Shown here: positions 56,831 to 64,000 of the stretch, piece after piece
Layout of the letters: each line of letters begins with the position of its first letter
Numbering within the stretch: position 1 is the first letter of the stretch
Assembly (NCBI GenBank): GCA_948567375.1
Contig: OX419757.1
Coordinates: forward strand, 15,190,001 to 15,254,000
Length of the DNA: 64,000 nucleotides
From: Lunularia cruciata
Lineage: Eukaryota; Streptophyta; Marchantiopsida; Lunulariales; Lunulariaceae
Reading direction: 5' to 3'
The notes under the pieces: model-generated
Database searches by the model: none
Told to the model about the DNA's origin: nothing
Seen by the model: the letters and a program-made list of their open reading frames with translations, nothing else
Position numbers and translations under genes: made by a program

Positions 56831-57960
56831 GAAGTGGGTAAGGAAGAGTCTATCCTACTCATAAAGGAGTTTCATGAAGGTTTAGTGTGTGGAGGACACT
56901 TTGCAGGAAAGGTGACTGCTTTCAAGATTCTAATGTAGGTTATCATTAGAGAGGGATTTTCAAGGATTGTCTTGATTATTGCAAAACTTGTCATGTTTGT
57001 CAAGCTTTTGCTAGAAAGTCTACTTCCACTCCACCACTTAGATCAATTCCATTGCTAGGACCTTTTGGAGAAGTGGGGAATTGATTTTGTAGGTCCTCTC
57101 AATAGAACCCCAAGGAACAATCAGTATATTGTGGTAGTTATTAATTATCTTACCAAGTGGGTTGAGGCTAGACCATTGAGGGACAAGAATGAAGATGAAG
57201 TTAGTAGATTTCTTTATGAACACATTATCACTAGGTTTGGATGCACTTTAGAGTTGGTTTTTGATAGAGGAGGAGAGTTTATAGGAAGCATCACTATAGC
57301 CATACTACAACACTTCTCTACCACACATAGAGTAACTACATCCTATAAGCCAAATTCTAATGGCTTGGCAGAGAGAACCAATCAGACCTCGTGCATGATA
57401 TTAGCCAAAGATGCAGAAATAGAGGGTGTTAAACATCATTGGGATAAGAGGATTCATGCAGTTTTGTGTGAGTATAGGACAACCATGAAGACTTCCACCA
57501 GATATTCTCCATTTCAATTGGTATATGGTATTGAGTCTACCTTACTTATTCACTTTGATCTTCCTAGCTTCCAAAGCATTCATGGGAGATTGAAGAAAGC
57601 ACAAGGAGGTGATGCATAGAAGTCAAGGAAGGATCAACTCATGGAATTGGAAGAGGCAAGAGCAATTGCTATGGTTCCAATGGAGCAGACCCAAAAGAAA
57701 AAGAAGGAGAGCTATGACAAGAGGCAAGGCAAGAAGAAGGTGGAGCCTTTCAAAGAAGGTGATTGGGTAATATTGTTTGATTCCATTTGATTCAAGAGAG
57801 TACAAAAGAAATTTTTGCCTAAGTACTTTGGACCTTTCATAGTAGAGAAGGTGTGGGGCAATTACACCTATGATCTCAAAGAGTTGGGAGGAAGACACTT
57901 TGATAGGATTAACCATGATAAGTTGAAGATGTATCATAGAAGGTAGAGAGACTTGCACTT
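56831..57960 (+). pseudogene. Element D integrase
   Basis: The zinc-binding part is broken but shows CKTCHVCQAF near 56985. The core is one open frame of 184 residues (57065-57619) with WGIDFVGPL, LVFDRGGEFIG and NGLAERTNQ, the complete DD35E set. The C-terminal GPFIVEKVWGNYTYDL and FDRINHDKLKMYH blocks follow to 57945 after a stop near 57618. There is no chromodomain, which separates D from gypsy-1 and gypsy-2. Confidence 0.9.
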
Positions 57961-57994
57961 TGAGGAGAAAGTGAAAACTTAGTCTTAGGGTAAA

Positions 57995-58654
57995 TGTAAC
58001 ACTCATTTGTGCATGTGTGTGGTATTGTGATAATTAGCTTGGTATTACAAATACTTGAGAGATATTATTTATATAGAGATCAAGGATGGTTCTACATTAG
58101 TCATGATTAGCTAAAATTAGTCATAGCTAACATAGTGAGGACCTTACTTTAGAGGAAGTGGAAAAGATGAGCACCACTATTTTGGATTCTAGTGTGTTGA
58201 CTTGATATTATTTCTAGGTGTTTGGCTTTGAGGAATGAGTTGAGAACTCTTGGGTCCATAAGCCTTTTTGTTTTGAATTCTTCTATAGTCCAAGGATAGC
58301 CCATGTGAAGGAATCCTTGACTTAGTAATTGGGTCAAGATAAGATCACATGCTTAGTGGAATATGCCCATGTGGATGGATATTCCTTTATACTTTTTGAC
58401 TTGACTTGACTTTTGGCCTAGTTACTTGAGTGACTATGGTAAATTGTAACTTTGATACGTAACTATTTCACAAGTATATAAACTAGGGGTCAGGAAGTAC
58501 TCATTATCCTTTCATTTGCAACTATCTCTCTCTTATTGAGTTCTCTAGTGAACAATGTCTGAAGTCTTGGAGTGTTAGCCTTGGAGGAGTATGATGGAGT
58601 TGGGGTTCTTTGCCTTCTTTGTCCATGGTGCGCTACCATAATAGCTATCAAAGG
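57995..58654 (+). repeat. Element D 3' LTR, cut by K copy 4
   Basis: Starts TGTAACACTCATTTGTGC and matches 33758-34420. It ends at the K4 insertion; the last ~30 bp of the LTR would lie beyond K4, outside the readable part. TATATAAA at 58475-58482. Confidence 0.88.
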
Positions 58655-59079
58655 TGTGGTATCCACATTTTTTAGTTTTTGTGCGGTTTTGAAGAAGAAG
58701 TGTATATACAAAGTGGTATTGAACCCAAACGGCATTAGAATGCAAAGAAGAGTGACTTCGGGTTGAAACCCAAGGTAATGTAACTCTGAGTCCAAAATAA
58801 AGTACTTAGGGTCAGCATTGGCCAAGAGATACCCAAAGTAAGTGGACTTTGTCTTGGGGTGATCAACCCGATGCAAAGATGGCGTAATAACTTCTCTTTG
58901 TAGGGGCGAATCAAGAAAGTACAAGCAAAGAAATGGCAGACAATGCGTGAACCACTAAACCTATATAATGCTATGAGGAAGGCATGCAGAAAGGGTGCGG
59001 TCCAGTGACAAGCAATAGAGGAATGGCTGATCAACAAGGAACTATAAAATCAGGACTTTGTCAAGAAGATTGTGAAATA

Positions 59080-61655
59080 TTCCGCAAGTATCCTACACCA
59101 TTGAGTAGTCAATCCAAAGGAATGCCTATAGAGAAGTCAGTTGAGTGTTTGATGTTTAGAAAGGCTGCATGAGTGAGGATTTTGAGACCAGGGGACAGTA
59201 GAATCATTTTTCATTTACCATGCATTAGAGATTGCACAATGCCGCAGAAGGGTGAGAAGAAGAGTCCATCGCTCACAGTACAAAATTTAGTGATTTGAAG
59301 ATTAGATATGATAGCTTGAATTGAAATCTTGAGTAGACTTCAGATCACTTTTCTGACATGGAACTTGAATTTAAGCTTTCCAAGGTTCATGGCTGATGTA
59401 GCCTCAAGTGATTGTGAGGAGGGACCTGAGGGTGAAGGAAAGAGAGGCAATCTAGCTCGATGGACAGAGGTGGATTGGAGATTGGTGTTGGGGAGAGAGG
59501 CCATTGAGGAAACTGGGGCCACATTTCTTGGAAAAGGAGAGTCTACGGAGGAGATGGATGAGATCAAAAATTCCTTTACATTGCCATGCACAAAGAATGG
59601 GTATAAGGTGAATACCTATTGAGATCCAGTCAGGCAAGGCATCATTGGTGCAATGATGGCACTTTTCAAGCCCAATCACATGACTTATGTGATGAAGCAT
59701 CAGGTGGTCTTCTTCCACTAGATGTTTGCAGGTACGCCAGTAAACTGGGCAAAGTGTTTTCAACAAAGAACATGGCAAATGGTGTGATGTTGAGAAAGCA
59801 AGATGTGCTTCACTATTTGGTGCCATTTGCTGCACATTTCTACTTCAGATTGAACTTGATGAAAGAGTCTGAGCAAAGAAAGATGGTATCGCATTTCCAC
59901 CCCAACTTACAAAAGATTGCAGATGGCAAGGACTAGCAATATATTTGACAGATCCAAAGTAGTGATGAGCACTATGCGGGCACAAGGCAATATCTACGAG
60001 TAGCAATGGCCATTCCAAAGACAAGGAAGCAAAGTCATCCGGAGGAAATTTTGTAGCCAATCAAGCTAAAGAAGGTGCGGAAAGTAAACCCAAGACAAGA
60101 AGTTGTAGTGCTTGATGAGTCATCAGGAGCAGAAGAGTCAAAAGGTGAAGCCAAGTACGAGGAAGTACAAGGAAGAAGACTCAGAAGAAGAACCAGAGTT
60201 GATGCTGCAAAGTGAAGAGTCAAGCAGTGGAAGCAAAGGTGAGGTAGAAGTTTAGCAACGAGGTAGAGACAATGCTGAGAAAGAAGAATAGGAGTTCCAT
60301 ATAGCTGAAATAGAAGAAACTCTGGAGATTGAGCCAATGGTGGAAGTTCAGCAAAGCAGGAGAGGGGGAAGAAGTGTTGCTACTGCAATAGCAGAAGTAA
60401 GTAATGTGAGTCCGGTAGAAGAAGAAGGAGCCAGTTCAGATGAAGAACCTCTAAGAATTAGAAGATTACGACTTTGGGATAAAGCTCTAGTAGAAGCATA
60501 TAGAAGAAAAGAGCCAAAGCAAGTTGAGAAATCCAAAGTCTTGGATGGAGTAGAGTACTTGTCACGGGTGGTTTGTCCTAGTACAGTCACAAAAGAAGCA
60601 AGATCACTCAAGAGTGAAGGATGATTTGGCAGTAGTACGATATATGAGTAATGAAAATTTGGAGTTGAAAAGGAAGTTGAGTCAAGTAGATCGTGAGTTA
60701 GTCAAGCTTCATAATGATGTAGAGCTGAGGAGAAAGGAGATTGAGAGTCTAACAAAGGACTTTGCAAAGAGAGGCAAAGCCATGGCAAAGCAAGAAGAAG
60801 ATCTAAAGGAGCAGTTAGTGAAGTCTGAAGCCTTGCGGGCAGAAGTGCATGATACACACGTAGAAGTGATATATTTGAAAGCAATGGTTGTTGTTATGGA
60901 TCAAGAGTTGGAAAGTTTGAAGGCCAGAGCAACAAAGAAAGATTGGGCTTGGCAACGAGAGTTGGCCACATGTGATAGAGAAGAAGAATGGTTGCAAGGT
61001 GGGTTAGAGGAATGGAAGAACAGCTTAGGCAGAGTGTGAAGGAGAAAGAAGTGTTGAAGGCTGAGTTGGAAGATGAGGTGAAGATGTATCTTGAAGAATT
61101 GTTAGCAAAGAGGGAGAACCTGCAGATGCCAAGATAAGATGCAAGCAAAGATATTGTTGTAAGAATGAAAGTAATGTTAGGGACAATGTTTGAAGTCCAA
61201 TTGGAGGAAGCAAGACTGCAAAAATTAAAGTTGTTAGTGCAAGAAACAAGGAAGAAGAAGGTGAAGGACATTTGAATCAACCAGTTGTTGATTTGCTTAA
61301 GAGATTGAGTAGATAGGAAGATATTAGAAGCAAAAAACAATGTGTGTCTTAGATTGGACTTAGTACATTCAAAATTGGAGAGACTTCATAGATCGATGAG
61401 GTTAGAAACAAAGTCCAAGGCGGCAGAAGTAGGAGTGCAGGTGTCTTTGGATTTGACACTTGACACTTTAGAGAAGAGTAGGTTGGGAGAAAATGAGTTA
61501 GATAAGTTGCCCACTAGTGCAATTGTAGTTTGTAGTGAAGAGGTAGTAGAAATAGCAAAAGACTTAGTACAATTAAATAGACCAAAGTATAGGAGATGAA
61601 GGGGTTTTCCTTGGGTTTGGAAGTTGAAGTAGAGGTAGACATTGGATCAAATTAA
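59080..61655 (+). pseudogene. Element K protein, copy 4
   Basis: Pieces in order: 59329-59622 (RWTEVDWRLVLGREAIEE), 59619-59936 (with PFAAHFYFRLNLM), 60337-60624 (acidic linker and EYLSRVVCP), 60614-61039 (coiled coil, VYLKAMVVVMDQELESLKA-like), 61342-61599 and the end near 61653 (EVEVDIGSN, TAA). VNWAKCF is present near 59740. This copy keeps Trp in FLTWNLNLSFPRF, where copies 2 and 3 have TAG. Confidence 0.75.
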
Positions 61656-61778
61656 GAAACAAATTCAAGCTTTTGAAGGGCAGATATGAAGATGTGCATT
61701 GTCATTTTGGATCCGTAGGTTGTTAGAGGTAGTTAGGAAGTAGTTTAGGAAGTTAGATAACTTTTGAAGAGCTCTACC

Positions 61779-61785
61779 TATTTAA
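61779..61785 (+). promoter_or_regulatory. Conserved TATTTAA box of element K copy 4
   Basis: CTATTTAAAGG, about 125 bp after the stop of the K protein, as in the other copies. Confidence 0.55.
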
Positions 61786-62408
61786 AGGAGGCATTTGCAG
61801 TATGTTGTTTTTTATTGCTCATAATTCTGAGAATAGATAATGCAAAGTGCTATGAGGCAATGCTTGTTGCTTGAGCTTAATTCCAAGTATCAACTCTATG
61901 GTTGTGTTTGTGAGTGTTGGGAGAATTTCAAAGTGCAAGTCAATGTCTTTGTTGGATGTTGGATTCCATAGCCGTGATCTTTACTTTGTGTATTTGATCT
62001 TGAGTGAAATGCATTCGGAGCAATGCCTTGACAGATCTCAAAGGAATTGTAGTGCTAGTAGTATTCTACAGTTGTGAGTGCAACATAATGTTGATGTGAA
62101 ACAATTTTGATTGAGGAAGTTGTGCCTTCAATGGAGAGATGGAACACAATTTTGAGGTGGAGGTGTTTTGCAATGAAGTAGCCATTTTTGGGAGAGATTG
62201 AATCATCACAATCAAAATTGTTTGGAAAGAGTTGATGGATTTGGGATTAGGAGTGTTAATTTATGACAAGATTGCACGTCAATGCTTGTTACTCTCTTTT
62301 GGGTGTGGTTTCTTCCTGAGAGTATAAAGAAGAAATCAAGGAGAACCACATTTGTGACATTTGACTTTGTATTTGGACATTTTTGACCAATATCTCTATG
62401 GGAACTAT

Positions 62409-62795
62409 TGTAAGTGACTCAAGAGAGAAATAAGAGAATGGAAGATTGGAATAGAAGATCACATTGAGACTCTCTAGTGAGAGAAATTCCAAATGCCTAG
62501 CATAAGCTTGAGCTTTGGTATTTATAGTGAAGCAATACACTCTTTCAAAGTTTCCAAGCAAACTTCCTTCTAGAAGTCACCTACTTGGTGTACAAGCTAA
62601 GCTAACTATTAACTTCATGTGCAAGTAACTCAATCCTTGGAAGGTACTAAAAGCTTCCTAGATGCTTCTAGAAAATTTGACCTCAAAGCTTCTTAGATGC
62701 ATATGGAACATTTTCAAAATTCCTAGCTAGTTCTGCTTTATTTTACTAACTCATTAGCCTCTACTAACTTGTATGATGATTCCACACTATTATAT
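62409..62795 (-). repeat. Gypsy-3 3' LTR
   Basis: TGTAAGTGACTCAAGAGAG to about ACACTATTATA. Shares AGAGAATGGAAGATTGGA, AAATGCCTAGCAT and TATTTATAG (TATA box on the minus strand, 62519-62526) with gypsy-2. Confidence 0.82.
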
Positions 62796-64000
62796 ATTCT
62801 CCTATTGCTAGTTGGTGATATTCTTGTTGCCATGGAATATTTGGATTCCTATATGGCCTTTGTGCATTGTGGAGATGAGAAAAAGACTCCCAAATGGCAT
62901 TGTGAAGAGCATACTCTTTCTAGAGGACTATATTCAATGTGTCATTGGTGGCCATGTTGGATGTTAAGATGTGCAAGTATCCATTCAATGCATATTCTTC
63001 ATGATCATTGATATGGATGGAGGAGGAGGAGGTTGGACACAAGTGAAAAAGGAATATGGGTTAGTAACAAAAGGTTTTAACTTTAAAATATGGAAGATAG
63101 GATGGATATGCATATGACTAAGAAGTGCAAGTTGTTAAGCATCAAGAGAAATGATTTGAAAACTATCAAATGGATTAATCCAATTAGGAGCAAGTTTACA
63201 AACTTAAGTATCAAGCAGGAGAAGAAGGTTATTGGAGGAAAGCATGGCCCTATCACCTAGTTGAAAGGCAAGGGTATGACATTGCTTATCAACATATTAT
63301 CGTAGCTGACTTTGAGCAATGAGAAGATGAGACTTGGCTTGGGTAAGGATTTAGATAACATGGACAAGAAAGTGGAAGTATGAGGAACATGAGATGGTGA
63401 GGAGCAAGAAGTGAATATGGAACAAGTAGATCTTGCTCAAAATTAAGGAAGAAGGGAAAGAAATAGGTGCTTTCTTGCTTGGAATTATTGTAGGTAAACT
63501 CTCCAACCACTGAAACAAATAACCTAATTAATATGGTGAACATTAATAAAGATACAAAGCATATCTTTCAAGGTGTAATTTGTATGTTCAATTTGCCTAT
63601 AAGTTTGAGGATGATAGGCCATAGACAAAGCAAGCTTGGTGCCAAGTAGCATGAAGAGCACTTGCCAAAATTTGTCAATGAATCAAGGATTATGGTTGGA
63701 GATGAGACCCTTGGCATCCACAGGTGCTTGAAGATAGTGTTAAAGTAGATTGTGACTAGTGTTAGGCATCTATGGTATCTATGATAGGTGCCAAGTGAAT
63801 CCACTTGCTAAGTTTTTCAAAAAACATTGCCATGGTGGTATGGCCTTGATCAATCTTGGGCAAGGATGTAATGAGGTCAACACTTATATGTTCTCATTCA
63901 GCAATTGGAATGGGAAGTGGTTGAAGTAGTCTACTTGGTTTCTAATTGTTGATCTTGTTGCATTGGCAATTCTCACAAGAGTGAACAAACTCTTAAACTT
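62796..64000 (-). pseudogene. Gypsy-3 integrase relic
   Basis: On the minus strand, TIYFNTIFKHLWMPRVS (63568-63804) is the integrase core segment found in gypsy-2. GDRAMLSSNNLLL-like text lies near 63220-63260. Stops and frame changes are many. Sequence runs to the window edge. Confidence 0.7.

Larger units (their letters stand above)
33758..58654 (+). mobile_element. Element D: non-chromodomain Ty3/gypsy element split by element C
   Basis: Plus-strand LTR element. 5' LTR 33758-34447, primer site, an extra ORF upstream of gag, gag, protease (to about 38130), then, after the 17-kb element C, RT, RNaseH and integrase (55150-57960) and a 3' LTR from 57995. K copy 4 cuts the 3' LTR at 58655. The integrase ends without a chromodomain. 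An extra ORF before gag and a TTGG..C.GTTG.TGGGAC-like primer site recall the Athila/Tat/Ogre group; that placement is inference. Confidence 0.85.
58655..62408 (+). mobile_element. Element K copy 4, 3' end removed by gypsy-3
   Basis: Starts TGTGGTATCCACATTTTTTA after AAAGG and follows the layout of copy 3 to GGGAACTA at 62408, about 60 bp before the expected end. Gypsy-3 begins at 62409. The right flank is therefore not in the window. Confidence 0.88.
62409..64000 (-). mobile_element. Gypsy-3: gypsy-2 family element, left end only
   Basis: Begins with an LTR (62409-62795) that matches the gypsy-2 LTRs, followed inward by degraded integrase on the minus strand. It is inserted in K copy 4 after ACTAT. 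The right end lies beyond the window. Confidence 0.8.

Noticed and set aside
1-64000. CRISPR array, bacterial operon, plastid or mitochondrial genes
   Set aside because: No regularly spaced short repeats, no operon-like gene packing and no organelle genes; introns and plant retroelements show nuclear plant DNA.

Overview
This is nuclear DNA of a land plant with a repeat-dense genome. The only host gene I can support is a four-exon gene for a small chloroplast (thylakoid lumen) protein at 1188-3544 on the minus strand. The rest, about 60 kb, is transposable elements inserted into one another. I see no bacterial or organelle gene organisation, no rRNA genes and no CRISPR. The lineage cannot be fixed from sequence alone. 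The size of the element nests, and a Ty3/gypsy family whose integrase ends in a PHD finger, would suit a fern, other seed-free plant or gymnosperm, but that is inference.

Layout. 1-4241: host gene and flanks. 4242-16880: a decayed autonomous Helitron (Rep plus PIF1-type helicase, minus strand), cut by a complete Ty3/gypsy chromovirus (gypsy-1, 6550-13205). Gypsy-1 has paired LTRs, a perfect 5-bp target duplication (CATAG), an initiator-Met tRNA primer site and a polypurine tract. 17676-27115: a second, older chromovirus (gypsy-2, minus), interrupted at 22642-26345 by element K copy 1. 27116-31386: a second Helitron relic of the same family in the opposite orientation. 31430-33757: gypsy and LTR scraps and a possible tRNA-derived SINE. 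33758-58654: Ty3/gypsy element D (plus strand), with gag-protease on the left and RT-RNaseH-integrase on the right, split by element C (38131-55149, minus). Element C carries K copy 2 in one LTR and K copy 3 between its protease and RT. K copy 4 (58655-62408) lies in the 3' LTR of D and is itself cut by gypsy-3 (62409 to the window end), a relative of gypsy-2.

The most unusual content is element K: four copies of a 3.70-3.75 kb unit with TGTG...CACA ends and 4-5 bp target duplications, and no gag, pol or internal LTR pair. Each copy carries one long sense reading frame for a protein of about 920 residues (basic N-terminus, conserved central domain, acidic linker, long coiled coil). About 120 bp after the stop there is a conserved TATTTAA, and the 3' end follows about 680 bp further on. 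That order (frame, TATA box, about 0.65 kb, CA end) looks like a very long solo LTR with a protein gene in its U3 region, or else a non-autonomous element of unknown class. I do not recognise the protein.

Almost every element gene is broken by nonsense changes or frameshifts. Copy 1 of K has six in-frame stops but no frameshift across 923 codons. Insertion order read from nesting: Helitron before gypsy-1; gypsy-2 before K1; D before C, C before K2 and K3; D before K4, K4 before gypsy-3.
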